Assembly (NCBI GenBank): GCA_963735955.1
Contig: CAVTND010000010.1
Coordinates: forward strand, 372,001-436,000
DNA from: CAVTND01 sp963735955
Lineage (GTDB): Bacteria > Pseudomonadota > Gammaproteobacteria > Burkholderiales > Burkholderiaceae_F
Direction of reading: 5' to 3'
DNA: 64,000 bases
Shown: piece after piece, positions 28,032 through 36,850 of the stretch
Numbering within the stretch: position 1 is the first letter of the stretch
Layout of the letters: each line of letters starts with the position of its first letter
Translations under genes and position numbers: made by a program
Notes under the pieces: generated by a model
Told to the model about the DNA's origin: nothing
Database searches by the model: none
Seen by the model: only the letters and a program-made list of their open reading frames with translations

Positions 28032-28475
28032 ATGAAAAGACTCACCCAAAGTCGTTTATTGCTTCCGGTGATGTGCGGCCTTGTCGCGGCACTTGCTGTT
28101 GCAGGCATCAGTGTGACGCTAGCTCAAACGGCCAAACCGGTTCTGATCGAAGAGGACCTGCGCGTGGCGTTCATTGCCGCTGACGTCAACAAGGACGGAG
28201 TGATCGACATCGACGAAGCGATCGCCGACAGTATCCTGGTGTTTGCAAGATACGATGCCAATCGGGATGGTTACCTCACGCTGGCCGAGTTGCCGGGCCA
28301 CGATCCGGCGCGCTTTCGCCGGGCTGATCGCGACGGCGACGGCCGCTTGTCCATGGGCGAAGTCGCCGCCGATCGAGTCTGGGAATTCTTCGAAGTTGAC
28401 ACCGGGCGCAAGGGTTACGTCACCATGGAGCAAATTCAGGTCTACGTAAGCAAGACGCGTTCTGCCCGCAATTAG
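28032..28475 (+). CDS. Exported EF-hand protein
   Basis: The 147-residue protein has a signal peptide or membrane anchor (residues about 10-33). Four EF-hand loops follow: DVNKDGVIDIDE, DANRDGYLTLAE and DRDGDGRLSMGE keep all calcium ligands, while DTGRKGYVTMEQ lacks some and is probably degenerate. It is likely a periplasmic calcium-binding protein; its partner is unknown. I start at ATG 28032 after AAGGGGGAAATC, a good ribosome-binding site. A small lipoprotein gene follows nine bases later and is probably co-transcribed. Confidence 0.85.
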   Translation: MKRLTQSRLLLPVMCGLVAALAVAGISVTLAQTAKPVLIEEDLRVAFIAADVNKDGVIDIDEAIADSILVFARYDANRDGYLTLAELPGHDPARFRRADRDGDGRLSMGEVAADRVWEFFEVDTGRKGYVTMEQIQVYVSKTRSARN

Positions 28476-28484
28476 GAGATCACT

Positions 28485-28754
28485 ATGACGTCAAATCTCA
28501 AACGGATATCGGGACTCACAGCAAGAAAATTTCTTCGTTCGGCCGCGGTCGTCCTGTTCGCCGTCGGCGGATTCGGTGCCTGTTCCAACATGACGCCGCA
28601 GGAACAGAACCGCATGACGGGCCAGATCGTGGGCGGCGCGACTGGCGCTGCGCTCGGTTCATTGGTGGGTGGTGGAACCGGGCGCAGCATTGCGATCGGC
28701 GCTGGTGCCGTGGTCGGCACTATCGTGGGCGGCAACATTGGGGCCAAGCAATAG
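28485..28754 (+). CDS. Glycine-zipper lipoprotein
   Basis: The 89-residue protein has a signal ending in the lipobox FGAC. A glycine-zipper region (IVGGATGAALGSLVGGGTG, then GAGAVVGTIVGGNIG) follows, as in SlyB/OsmB-type outer-membrane lipoproteins. It may insert in or stabilise the outer membrane. It lies directly after the EF-hand gene with a good ribosome-binding site (TTAGGAGATC). Confidence 0.85.
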   Translation: MTSNLKRISGLTARKFLRSAAVVLFAVGGFGACSNMTPQEQNRMTGQIVGGATGAALGSLVGGGTGRSIAIGAGAVVGTIVGGNIGAKQ

Positions 28755-28778
28755 TGCAGCCGGCTGCGACCCGCCGGA

Positions 28779-29603
28779 CTAGGAGTCGGTGCCTAGTCTG
28801 ATCGCCTTCGGCGCATGGGGGATGACGATGCTGCGCCGGCGGAAGGTCTCGACGATGCTCGTGTGAATTTCGCCCATCGCCTCTTCGTAGTCCCGCACGG
28901 TGGTCCATGGCTTGACGTCGATTCGGACCGCGAAGTCGCCCAGCGTGGCGACTTCCACCGAAGGGGCCGGATCCCTGAGTACGCGGGCGTTGTCCCGCAG
29001 CAGTGCGCGGATCACCTCGATCGCCCCGTTCAGGTCCGTGTCGTAAGCGACCCCGACCTTGATATGCAGCTGCCGGATCTTGCCGTAGTTGTGCAGGATT
29101 TCGCCGACGATCTTGCGGTTGGGAACGACGACGCGCGAGCGGTCGGCGTGACTCAGCGTCGTGTTGAACAGACCGATCGATTCAATTTGTCCTTCGACAC
29201 CGACGATCGAGATGTATTCGCCGACGCGAAATGGCCGCGTGAAAATGATTGTCAGGCCCGCCGCCAGGTTGCCCAGAACGCCCTGCAGCGCCAGCGCCAC
29301 ACCGGCCCCTGCGATGCCCAGGCCAGCGATCAGCGGAAGCAGTTCGACGCCCAGATTCTGCAGCGCCATGATCAGGAACAGGCCCATGACCAGAACGCGC
29401 ACGATCCGCGCCAGCAGGTCTCGTATCGGCGGCTCCAGTTCGAACCGGGACAGAGCCGGATCCATCACCCGTCCGACCCAGCGGCTGACAAAGACGCCCG
29501 CGGCAAGTATCAGGATCGCGACCAGCGCCTTCGGTCCAAAGCGCACGGCCAGATCGACGACCGAGCCTTGAACCTGCTCCAGGGTCTGCAGTTGTTTGTT
29601 CAT
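28779..29603 (-). CDS. mscS: Small-conductance mechanosensitive channel, MscS family
   Basis: The 274-residue protein has three N-terminal membrane segments (about 20-40, 65-85 and 90-115). The pore helix is Gly/Ala-rich (IAGLGIAGAGVALALQG, then LGNLAAGLTIIF). The beta domain shows RPFRVGEYISIVGVEG and VPNRKIVGEILHN. These are standard MscS features; length is close to E. coli MscS (286). The channel releases solutes on hypo-osmotic shock. It diverges from the rhodanese gene. Confidence 0.93.
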   Translation of the reverse strand: MNKQLQTLEQVQGSVVDLAVRFGPKALVAILILAAGVFVSRWVGRVMDPALSRFELEPPIRDLLARIVRVLVMGLFLIMALQNLGVELLPLIAGLGIAGAGVALALQGVLGNLAAGLTIIFTRPFRVGEYISIVGVEGQIESIGLFNTTLSHADRSRVVVPNRKIVGEILHNYGKIRQLHIKVGVAYDTDLNGAIEVIRALLRDNARVLRDPAPSVEVATLGDFAVRIDVKPWTTVRDYEEAMGEIHTSIVETFRRRSIVIPHAPKAIRLGTDS

Positions 29604-29835
29604 TGCCTCGATCCCGGCTCGGAGTTGCGGATGCTAAACGAGCCAGGCGTCCGACTTGCGACTTTGCGCATGCAAGTACGGCGGCTCGTACCAAACCTTG
29701 GCATGGCAGCCGAGCCCCTGAAGTTCCGGTTATATCGACAGGCTCAATACGCATGTAGACGCAATTGCGGCGCACGTACCCTGCGGCGTGGCGGAGTGAT
29801 TGCGGCTCCGCTTATCTCAGTTGCGAGATCGACCC

Positions 29836-30321
29836 ATGGAAGCGCTGCACGAAACCCGGCGTCATGAATCCGAACCGCTGGCCCCCGATGTCATTTTCGA
29901 TCTGGCCGATGCGCGCCGGATCGAGCAGGACCTGCCCTATGCGGGCGCGGTTACGCCACGAGAGGCGTGGGAACTGCTGACCCAAGGCCAGGCCAAGCTC
30001 ATCGATGTCCGCACTGCACCCGAGGTCAAGTTCGTGGGCAGCATTCCGGACTCGACGCACATTGAATGGCGTGGCGCTGACTACCTGCCGAGCGCCATGT
30101 TCGTGAACGCTCTGCGCGGCACGGCCCATCCATCCGAGACGGTGCTGCTGATTTGCCGCAGCGGGGTTCGCTCGCACCAGGCGGCGCGAGCGGCAGCGAT
30201 CGGAGGATTCAAGAAGGTCTACAACGTGCTGGAGGGCTTTGAAGGCCAGCGCAGCCATGCGGGCCGACGCGGTGAAATCGACGGCTGGCGCAAGCACGGC
30301 CTGCCCTGGACTCAGGACTAG
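29836..30321 (+). CDS. Rhodanese-like sulfurtransferase
   Basis: The 161-residue single-domain protein has the rhodanese frame KLIDVRTAPEVKFVG and the active-site loop CRSGVRSHQAA, with the catalytic cysteine and the arginines that bind thiosulfate or persulfide. It ends EIDGWRKHGLPW, common in this subfamily. The start at 29836 is chosen because the twelve upstream codons of the frame are not conserved. It is convergent with a small lipoprotein gene, with a four-base gap. Confidence 0.88.
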   Translation: MEALHETRRHESEPLAPDVIFDLADARRIEQDLPYAGAVTPREAWELLTQGQAKLIDVRTAPEVKFVGSIPDSTHIEWRGADYLPSAMFVNALRGTAHPSETVLLICRSGVRSHQAARAAAIGGFKKVYNVLEGFEGQRSHAGRRGEIDGWRKHGLPWTQD

Positions 30322-30325
30322 GCCG

Positions 30326-30616
30326 TTACTTGGCAGGTGCTTCCGGTGGCATTGAACCTGCACTGCCGGTGCCGGCCGGCAGTGTGCTTGCTCCGCTCGC
30401 TTCCCCGTCTGGCGGTGGCGCGATCGCGACGCGGCTGCGCTCCGACCACGGCCTGAGACTGGTCGCCGGCACCTCGAAGATCTGATAGAACGCGCCCCCG
30501 GGAGTCTGATCGACGGTAGTGCCGAAACTCACCGTATAGCCCTCGCATCCGACCAGCCCGAGGACTGCAACGCCCGCAGTGACTGCCGCGAAGACAGAGC
30601 GCGCTCGAATGCTCAT
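30326..30616 (-). CDS. Small lipoprotein, unknown function
   Basis: The 96-residue product has a classic lipoprotein signal with lipobox LVGC. The mature part is short (EGYTVSFGTTVDQTPGGAFYQ) and ends in a Pro/Ala/Gly-rich tail. I do not recognise a family. Its start codon overlaps the stop of the VOC-domain gene (ATGA), so it is made from the same transcript. Confidence 0.7.
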   Translation of the reverse strand: MSIRARSVFAAVTAGVAVLGLVGCEGYTVSFGTTVDQTPGGAFYQIFEVPATSLRPWSERSRVAIAPPPDGEASGASTLPAGTGSAGSMPPEAPAK

Positions 30617-31494
30617 TGCGGTTTCCATTCGGCGACGGCAAACACCGCACCAAGCGGGTCGGCCAGAACGGCGAAGCTCGATCGATGATGCGGAGTCGCA
30701 CCGACCAGAACACGCGCGCCCGCGGCCTCGGCACGCTGAACAGTCTCTGTGACGCTGCGTACGCGCACATAGGGAACCCATTCGCTGGGAGACGATGTGT
30801 CGAGCTTGCGCATGACGCCCGCGCGCGCCCGGCCACCCGCGGCCAGCACGAATGACCGTGGCGCGTTCTTGTGATCGACAGCCGTCACGTTGTAGCCGAA
30901 CACGTCTTTGTAGAACGCGGCCTCGCGCGCCGCGTCCTCGGCCCACAGCTCGACCCAGAGCCATTCGTTCTCGCGGCCCGCATAGTCGGCAGGATCGCCC
31001 GCGACCGATCTTATGACTGCGAACTGGGCGCCTTGCGGATCCGCCAGCAGGGCCAGCTCGCCGCGACCGGCCAATGTGCGAGGCGCCAGCAGCACGGTCC
31101 CGCCGAGGGTTCGGACGCGCTCGGCAACCGCGGCCGGCTCAGTCGTCGACACCAGTCCGATCCAGCGTGAGCCCGGAACCTTGTCGGCATTTCTCGGTGC
31201 CAACATGCCGCCGATTGGCCGCCCGTTTGCCAGAATGCGCGTGTAGCTGTCGGACTTGCTCGTCTCGCCATGGGACTCGAAGGTCCAGCCGAAGACTCTG
31301 CCGTAAAAGCTGCGCGCCGCCGCCACATCCTGCGTCAACAGGTCGGCCCAGACCCAGCGGCCGCTGACGCTCGGAACAGTCGCCGAGTCGGCAATCGGCG
31401 GCCAGGCTTGCGCCGCCACCGGCGCTGTCGCACCCAACAAGATCAGCGACAGCGTCGTCGCGGCGAGGAGATCTGCCTTGCATCTGAACATCAA
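30613..31494 (-). CDS. Exported two-domain VOC (glyoxalase-fold) protein
   Basis: The 293-residue protein has a signal peptide (cleavage near APVAAQA) and two vicinal-oxygen-chelate modules, starting about residue 45 (WVWADLLTQDVAAARSFYG) and residue 175 (WLWVELWAEDAAREAAFYK). The paired layout resembles CFP-30B-like glyoxalase-fold proteins. Export is unusual for this fold. The substrate cannot be told. It is translationally coupled to the following lipoprotein. Confidence 0.82.
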   Translation of the reverse strand: MMFRCKADLLAATTLSLILLGATAPVAAQAWPPIADSATVPSVSGRWVWADLLTQDVAAARSFYGRVFGWTFESHGETSKSDSYTRILANGRPIGGMLAPRNADKVPGSRWIGLVSTTEPAAVAERVRTLGGTVLLAPRTLAGRGELALLADPQGAQFAVIRSVAGDPADYAGRENEWLWVELWAEDAAREAAFYKDVFGYNVTAVDHKNAPRSFVLAAGGRARAGVMRKLDTSSPSEWVPYVRVRSVTETVQRAEAAGARVLVGATPHHRSSFAVLADPLGAVFAVAEWKPQ

Positions 31495-31635
31495 TCCACC
31501 TCCCTAGAGATCGCCAGTGTAGCGAGGGTCGGCGGCAATTTCCGTCGAAGCCTCCGGAGTGTCCGACGCGAATCGTGGCGAGATTCATTTCAAGCGGGCA
31601 GAATCGCGGTTGACTCGAACCCAGTGAGATTGTCC

Positions 31636-32262
31636 ATGCGAGCTCAGCATCTACTTACCGCAGGCAGTTTGGCGACAGCGCTGATACTGGCCGGCTGCGC
31701 GACGACCGAGATGAATGCGCAGTGGACCAATCCCGAGTATCAGGGTCGCAGCCTGCGCGGACAAAGTGTGCTGATCGCGTGCCAGGCAAGAGACTTCACG
31801 ATGCAGCAGGTTTGCGAGGATCAGATGGCGGCGCAACTGAGCGCAAAGGGCATCAAGGCAGTTCGCCTCGCGCCCAATGATCCGTCAGCCGGAGCACCGG
31901 GCAATGACGCGCTGATCGAGGCGGCGAAGAAGGCCGGCGCAACTGCGTTCACGCGTATCGCTCTAAGCGTCTCAGCTCCTGCGGTGGGAAATACCGGGCC
32001 GCAGATCGGCATTGGCGTCGGAGGCGGTGGGGGCGGCGGCGGTCGCTACGGCGGCGTTGGTGGAGGAATTTCGTTCCCGATCGGCGGATCCTCGGTAACC
32101 GAGGCCCTGGCGGCAGATACCACGGTGGTTGCCGTGCCCGCTGGTGCGCTGGTGTGGTCTGGTCGGGCTACTACTCCGACCGGAAGCAATACGACGCAGC
32201 AACTCACCGACCTCGCCAAAGTCACGACCGAGGCGATGCAGAGCGCAGGTCTGCTGAAGTAG
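31636..32262 (+). CDS. Lipoprotein with glycine-rich insertion
   Basis: The 208-residue protein starts MRAQHLLTAGSLATALILAG with lipobox LAGC at about residue 21. The first half looks like an alpha/beta domain (VLIACQARDFTMQQVCEDQM, then ALIEAAKKAGATAFTRIAL). A Gly-rich run (about 125-150) follows, then an end (ALVWSGRATTPTGSN and LTDLAKVTTEAMQSAGLL) like that of several envelope lipoproteins of unknown function. I start at 31636 because the longer frame upstream has no signal peptide at its start. Confidence 0.75.
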   Translation: MRAQHLLTAGSLATALILAGCATTEMNAQWTNPEYQGRSLRGQSVLIACQARDFTMQQVCEDQMAAQLSAKGIKAVRLAPNDPSAGAPGNDALIEAAKKAGATAFTRIALSVSAPAVGNTGPQIGIGVGGGGGGGGRYGGVGGGISFPIGGSSVTEALAADTTVVAVPAGALVWSGRATTPTGSNTTQQLTDLAKVTTEAMQSAGLLK

Positions 32263-32280
32263 CTCGCCGCAAGCGGCGGA

Positions 32281-33309
32281 CTATTCCGCTGCGATCCTCA
32301 ACACGAGCTTGCCGAAGTTTTCGCCCCGGAACAGCATGTTGAGGGCTTCGGGGAAGCGCTCGAGTCCGTCGACGATGTCCTCGCGTGACTTGAAGCGACC
32401 TTCCTTCATCCAGGTTGCAATTTCGCGCACTGCGACTGCATAGCGATCCGCATAGTCAAACACGACCATGCCCTCCATGCGCGCGCGGTTGACGAGCAGG
32501 GAAAGATAGTTCGCCGGCCCCTTGATCGGTCCGGTTGCGTTGTACTGTGAAATCGCGCCGCAGATCACGATCCGCGCTTTGCGATTGATGCGCGTCAGCA
32601 CGGTGTCAAGGATGTCGCCGCCGACATTGTCGAAGTAGACATCGACGCCCTGCGGACAATGTTGCTTGAGTCCATCGCGCACATCGCCGGCCTTGTAGTC
32701 GATGCAGGCATCGAAGCCGAGCTCGTCGACGACGAACTTGCACTTCTCTGGCCCTCCGGCGATTCCGACTGCTCGGCAGCCCTTGATCTTGGCCACCTGG
32801 CCTACGGTCTGTCCAACCGCGCCTGCGGCGCCGGATACAACAACCGTCTCGCCTGACTTTGCTTGCCCAACCTCGAGCAGGCCGAAGTAGGCGGTCATGC
32901 CCGGCATCCCAAGTGGGTTCAGCCACTTGGGAAGCGGTGCGAGCCGCGGATCGATCTTGATGAGACCGGATCTCTTGATGGCGGCCGCATCGAAGGCCGC
33001 GTATTCCTGCACGCCGAGACCGGCGCTGACATGCTCACCGACCGCATATTCCGGATGGCGCGACGCGTGCACGCGACCCACGCCACCGGCACGCATGACT
33101 TCACCGATACCGACCGGCGGTATGTAACTCTTCGCGTCGTTCATCCAGCCACGCATCGCCGGGTCAAGCGAAAGCATGAGGGTTCGAACCACGACGCCGC
33201 CCTCTTCCGGCTCCGCCACAGGTTGTTCGGTGTGCTGCCAGTCGCTCGGTTTGGGCAGGCCGACCGGTCGGGCCGCGAGACGTATTTGATGATTGACGGC
33301 TGTGCTCAT
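32281..33309 (-). CDS. NADP-dependent MDR oxidoreductase, CurA/leukotriene B4 dehydrogenase family
   Basis: The 342-residue zinc-independent medium-chain reductase has the N-terminal MLSLDPAMRGWMNDAKSYIP, the NADP fold VVSGAAGAVGQTVGQVAKIKGC and DVYFDNVGGDILDTVL, all diagnostic of the CurA/PTGR subfamily. It reduces double bonds of enones such as curcumin or 2-alkenals. I start at MSTAVNHQIRL, which fits the family; a longer frame upstream overlaps the divergent promoter. It shares a 113-base gap with the LysE-type exporter. Confidence 0.88.
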   Translation of the reverse strand: MSTAVNHQIRLAARPVGLPKPSDWQHTEQPVAEPEEGGVVVRTLMLSLDPAMRGWMNDAKSYIPPVGIGEVMRAGGVGRVHASRHPEYAVGEHVSAGLGVQEYAAFDAAAIKRSGLIKIDPRLAPLPKWLNPLGMPGMTAYFGLLEVGQAKSGETVVVSGAAGAVGQTVGQVAKIKGCRAVGIAGGPEKCKFVVDELGFDACIDYKAGDVRDGLKQHCPQGVDVYFDNVGGDILDTVLTRINRKARIVICGAISQYNATGPIKGPANYLSLLVNRARMEGMVVFDYADRYAVAVREIATWMKEGRFKSREDIVDGLERFPEALNMLFRGENFGKLVLRIAAE

Positions 33310-33422
33310 GGAAGTCCCCGGGGTTCTGTGGCGCGAGTGCTGCCAGCGTAGCGCAATCGACGGTCCGGTCCCGCACCTTTCACAGATCGTATGATCAGTG
33401 CTGTTCTGACAACGCAAAGACC

Positions 33423-34085
33423 ATGATGACCGCGCTACTTCCGGACTGGCCTCTGCTGTCCGCGTTTCTTTTGGCCAGCTTTGTGCTGGCGATCACGCCG
33501 GGACCCGGGGTCTTTTACATCGTCGCGCGCAGCCTGTCGCAAGGACGGCGCAGCGGGCTTGCGTCCGTGGCTGGGGTCGCACTCGGAAATCTCGGCAACG
33601 CCCTCGGTGCATCCCTGGGCCTGGCCGCGCTGTTTGCCGTCTCGACGGCTGCGTTCACCATCGTCAAGTACGCCGGTGCGGCCTACCTGGTATGGCTTGG
33701 AGTCCAGACGCTGCGCACTCCGCCTCGCGAAGGCGTAGGCGCTGCCGTGACGCGATCGCCCGATGCCAAGGTCTTTCGCGATGGATTCATCGTTGCCCTG
33801 CTGAATCCAAAGACGGCCCTTTTCTTTGCGGCCTTCCTGCCTCAGTTCATGAATCCGGTTTCGGCGCCGGCGGTCCAGAGCGTGTTGTTGGGTGCCGCGT
33901 TCGTTGCCATCGCGGCGCTGACGGATACCTGCTACGCGCTTGCCGCCGGAAGCCTTGCGGGCCTGGTCACGCGAGCAGGATCCGGCAAATCCGTCGTGCA
34001 GAGCACGGGCCGCTTCCTGTCGGCGGCGGCCTACTGCGGTCTTGGAGTCTGGACTGCGCTGGCCGGCGGCCGTCCGCGCCACTGA
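33423..34085 (+). CDS. LysE/RhtB-family amino-acid exporter
   Basis: The 220-residue membrane protein has about six hydrophobic segments and the LysE-family N-terminal signature (ITPGPGVFYIVARSLSQGRR). The middle hydrophilic loop is followed by NPKTALFFAAFLPQF, another family hallmark. It exports an amino acid or homoserine lactone-like compound; the substrate is not evident. It diverges from the MDR reductase gene. Confidence 0.9.
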   Translation: MMTALLPDWPLLSAFLLASFVLAITPGPGVFYIVARSLSQGRRSGLASVAGVALGNLGNALGASLGLAALFAVSTAAFTIVKYAGAAYLVWLGVQTLRTPPREGVGAAVTRSPDAKVFRDGFIVALLNPKTALFFAAFLPQFMNPVSAPAVQSVLLGAAFVAIAALTDTCYALAAGSLAGLVTRAGSGKSVVQSTGRFLSAAAYCGLGVWTALAGGRPRH

Positions 34086-34110
34086 GCTTCCGCCTCGATC
34101 GACGCCTCAG

Positions 34111-34965
34111 TCAGGAGTGCGGACCCATGCGGCGCTGCGCCGCTTCGATCGCCGCTGCCAGCTGTTGATAACGGGCCGAGCCGGCCGGCAATTGCTCGAG
34201 CAAGGCACTCCAGTAGCGAACAGCGTCGGGATACTGGTTCTGCTCAACGGCAGCACTGCCTGCCATTTCGAGCGCTATCGCATGACTCCCATCGATCGCC
34301 AGAGCCTGCGCGACCAACTCCGACGGCCGGCCGGCCAGGCTGCCGCCCTGCTCCATGCCGATGGCGTCGGCCGCTTCGCACAACACACCCGGGTCGCGTG
34401 CAACGCGTGACGACACTTTCAGAGCCTGTGCGTAGGCCCTCGACGCCTGACCGAATTCGTCCTTCTCCATGTGCGCGCGCGCGAGCAGTACCCAGGCCCG
34501 GCCATCGCGGGGGAAAGTTGCGACCTGTTGTTCTAGCCTGGCAACGTAGGCATCCGCTACCTGCTGCGCCTGAAGTTCAGCGCTGAGTCCGTCATGCGCG
34601 CCAAGCGTGCGCGGTGTGCCCCAGTGCAGGTACAGCAGGCTTGCAATTGCCGGCAGCAGGACGGCAAGCGCCACTGCCGGCCATCGTCCGAACAATCCTG
34701 CCGCTCGTGTCGGTCGGGTCGCCTCCGCAAGCAGGCGCCGCTTGATCCGCTCGCGTTCGCCCTTGGCGTCATGCGAGTCGAACAGCCCACGCGCCATATC
34801 GCGCTCGAGTTCTTCGAGCTGACGACGACTCACTTCCGCATTGGCGCACGCGTGGCCGACACGCTGCCTGACAGGACCCGCGTTCCGCCACAGCGCCGGC
34901 AGCACAAAGGCCAGAGCGACGCCGACCAGCACAAGCGCGACGATCACAAACAGTCCAGTTTCCAT
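34111..34965 (-). CDS. Second CcmI/NrfG-like TPR protein
   Basis: The 284-residue protein has the CcmI layout. There is an N-terminal membrane segment (residues about 4-25), then a coiled Arg/Glu-rich stretch (RRQLEELERDMARGLFDSHD), a second membrane segment (about 95-115) ending HWGTPRTLG, and TPR motifs to the end. It starts 33 bases after the octaheme nitrite reductase gene, in the same direction, and so is likely co-transcribed. In enteric bacteria NrfG has a TPR-like role in attaching heme to the CXXCK site of NrfA. By analogy this paralogue may chaperone the CXXCK apocytochrome next door; that role is inference. Confidence 0.8.
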   Translation of the reverse strand: METGLFVIVALVLVGVALAFVLPALWRNAGPVRQRVGHACANAEVSRRQLEELERDMARGLFDSHDAKGERERIKRRLLAEATRPTRAAGLFGRWPAVALAVLLPAIASLLYLHWGTPRTLGAHDGLSAELQAQQVADAYVARLEQQVATFPRDGRAWVLLARAHMEKDEFGQASRAYAQALKVSSRVARDPGVLCEAADAIGMEQGGSLAGRPSELVAQALAIDGSHAIALEMAGSAAVEQNQYPDAVRYWSALLEQLPAGSARYQQLAAAIEAAQRRMGPHS

Positions 34966-34998
34966 CGGGCCAGATTGCTGGTTGTGACGACTTCGAAC

Positions 34999-36711
34999 CT
35001 ACTTGGTGGCCGGCGCACTGGTCGCTGGCGCCCCGCTGCTGCGTTTCGCCGCGACCGCATCACGGAGGATCTTGATGCCCTCCTGCGATGCGGTCGCCGA
35101 CCTGGCGAGCGAATCCTTGGCCTGGTCGAGGTTGTGGAACGCCGATCCGTTCGAAGCGGTCCACCATTCCCAGTTCGCGTGCGCCTCGGTGTGCTTGGCG
35201 CGCGCGGCACTGAGCGTGACATCGTCCAGCCCCACGCCTTGCACCTCGACGAAGGTGTTGATCAGCTGACCCAGCCAGAATTCTGCGTGCCGGACCTTGC
35301 CAGCGTAGTGCGAGGACATTGACTCCATCACGTACTTGGCCTGTTCTTCGTTCCAGTCGGTATGGCAGGTTAGGCAGGTCTGCTTGATGTAATGCTTCGG
35401 GTTGGTCTGCCAGTGTGAGGTGTAGGTTTTCTTGGTTTTGGGATCCGTCACCTTCGGCATGTGGCACGACTGGCATTGGACGCCCGCCTTGTCATGCTTG
35501 GAGTTCCAGAACACTTCGGAATCCGGGTGCTGCATCTTGGTCAGCAGCGCGCCGGTCTGGAAGTGGCGGAAGTCACGGAAATTGATGCTGTCGTAGAACT
35601 TCGTGATGTTGCTGACGTCGACCAACGGGAAGATGTTGGTGCGCTGGTCGGCCATACCGATCGCCGCGCCGGTCTTCGGATCGATGCCCGGATTGCAGTT
35701 GTATTCGACGTGGCACTGCGCGCACTGCAGCTTGGTGTCATAGGCTTCGAGCATCGCGATCTTGCGCGTATAGCCGCGCACGCCCATGTCCTTGACCTCG
35801 AACTTGGTCTTGCGCGGATCCTCCGAATACAGCGTCGGGAAGTCCTTGCGCGTCAAGGCCTGGATCAAGGCATCGCGCACGACCCGCGGTTTGGCGGCGT
35901 GTGGGTCATGGCAGAAGATGCAGTTGTTCGCATGATTGACCGACTTCGCGACTTCGACCACCTTCGAGGTGCGACTCCACTTGGCGCCCGGGACCGGATC
36001 GCCCATGTAAGCCCAGTCCAGGATGTGGTCCTGCGTCTTGCAGGAGATGCAGACCGGATTGGCCGCCGCTGCCGTACCTGGTTTGAATGGCTTCTGATCA
36101 GTGTTGTCCGGGTAGTTGTCCTGGATCACATCCCAGACCTTGAAGTCGCCGCCCGGCTTCGCCAGATACCGCCATCCGTCCTTGGCACTGAACCGGCCGC
36201 CGAAGGCGCGATCGACAACAAACTGATCGAGCACCATGAACGCATGCGAGCGCGGGAGGTTGTGCTCGCGCGTAAACCCGTGCGGCGTCAGCAGCAGATC
36301 GAACGCTGGATTGGGCGACGGCCCGGTCATCTGCTTCTTCTCGAACCGGCCGGTACGCTGCCAATCCATTTGATACGCGGTGTCGTACTGATTCTTGTGG
36401 CAGCCGCCGCAGGTGGCCGGATCGGTCTTTGTGAGCGGACGCGCGGCCGGGCTCGCCAGATGCTGTTCGACGCCCGAATGGCACGAGGTGCAGGCCAGCC
36501 CCTTGTGCTTGCCGCTGTCGTGAAACTCCTTGATGGCCGCGTGACACCCGAAGCAGCCGGCGGCATCGAATTTCGCGGCGGGCTTTGAGGCGGTAGCGAC
36601 GGGCGCCGACTTGCGGTCGCCTGCGGTCGACTGGGCATGCGCCGGCGCGCCGGCGAGAATCCATGAAGATGTTGCGAATAGCAGCGCAGCCAGCCTGACA
36701 TTCTTTTTCAT
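34999..36711 (-). CDS. Octaheme cytochrome c nitrite reductase (TvNiR type)
   Basis: The 570-residue exported protein (signal ends near AHAQS) has seven CXXCH sites, at C53, C74, C101, C264, C330, C413 and C446, and one CXXCK at C221-K225 (CISCK). Lysine-ligated catalytic heme is the mark of nitrite reductases. Spacing agrees with Thioalkalivibrio octaheme nitrite reductase as I remember it (Arg131, Lys188, Tyr303, Cys305, His361): here R168, K225, Y337, C339 and H395, including the Tyr-x-Cys pair (VEYNC) that forms the unusual Tyr-Cys crosslink. The enzyme reduces nitrite or hydroxylamine to ammonia in the periplasm. It follows ccmI and has an FNR-type box upstream. Confidence 0.92.
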   Translation of the reverse strand: MKKNVRLAALLFATSSWILAGAPAHAQSTAGDRKSAPVATASKPAAKFDAAGCFGCHAAIKEFHDSGKHKGLACTSCHSGVEQHLASPAARPLTKTDPATCGGCHKNQYDTAYQMDWQRTGRFEKKQMTGPSPNPAFDLLLTPHGFTREHNLPRSHAFMVLDQFVVDRAFGGRFSAKDGWRYLAKPGGDFKVWDVIQDNYPDNTDQKPFKPGTAAAANPVCISCKTQDHILDWAYMGDPVPGAKWSRTSKVVEVAKSVNHANNCIFCHDPHAAKPRVVRDALIQALTRKDFPTLYSEDPRKTKFEVKDMGVRGYTRKIAMLEAYDTKLQCAQCHVEYNCNPGIDPKTGAAIGMADQRTNIFPLVDVSNITKFYDSINFRDFRHFQTGALLTKMQHPDSEVFWNSKHDKAGVQCQSCHMPKVTDPKTKKTYTSHWQTNPKHYIKQTCLTCHTDWNEEQAKYVMESMSSHYAGKVRHAEFWLGQLINTFVEVQGVGLDDVTLSAARAKHTEAHANWEWWTASNGSAFHNLDQAKDSLARSATASQEGIKILRDAVAAKRSSGAPATSAPATK

Positions 36712-36792
36712 GGCACCCCCTTGGGCAGCGACGATTCACGCGCGAGGGTAGTGACGACGCCTTCTTGCGCCCAGTGGGAAAGGCTGCATCGC

Positions 36793-36806
36793 TTGATTCA
36801 CGTCAA
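36793..36806. promoter_or_regulatory. FNR/DNR-type binding site upstream of the octaheme nitrite reductase
   Basis: TTGAT-TCAC-GTCAA matches the TTGAT-N4-ATCAA/GTCAA consensus of the CRP/FNR superfamily. It lies 82 bases upstream of the nitrite reductase start, in the ccmI-onr gap. This suggests induction by low oxygen or by nitric oxide through an FNR, DNR or NNR regulator. The regulator gene is not in the window. Confidence 0.6.
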
Positions 36807-36850
36807 GCGCCGCGCAGGTCGCGGTCGGACCTTGCGACCCTGCCGTCGCT

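Noticed and set aside
33170..33200. GGTTCGAACC as a T-loop of a tRNA gene
   Set aside because: It lies inside the MDR oxidoreductase gene, and no acceptor or anticodon stem can be built around it.
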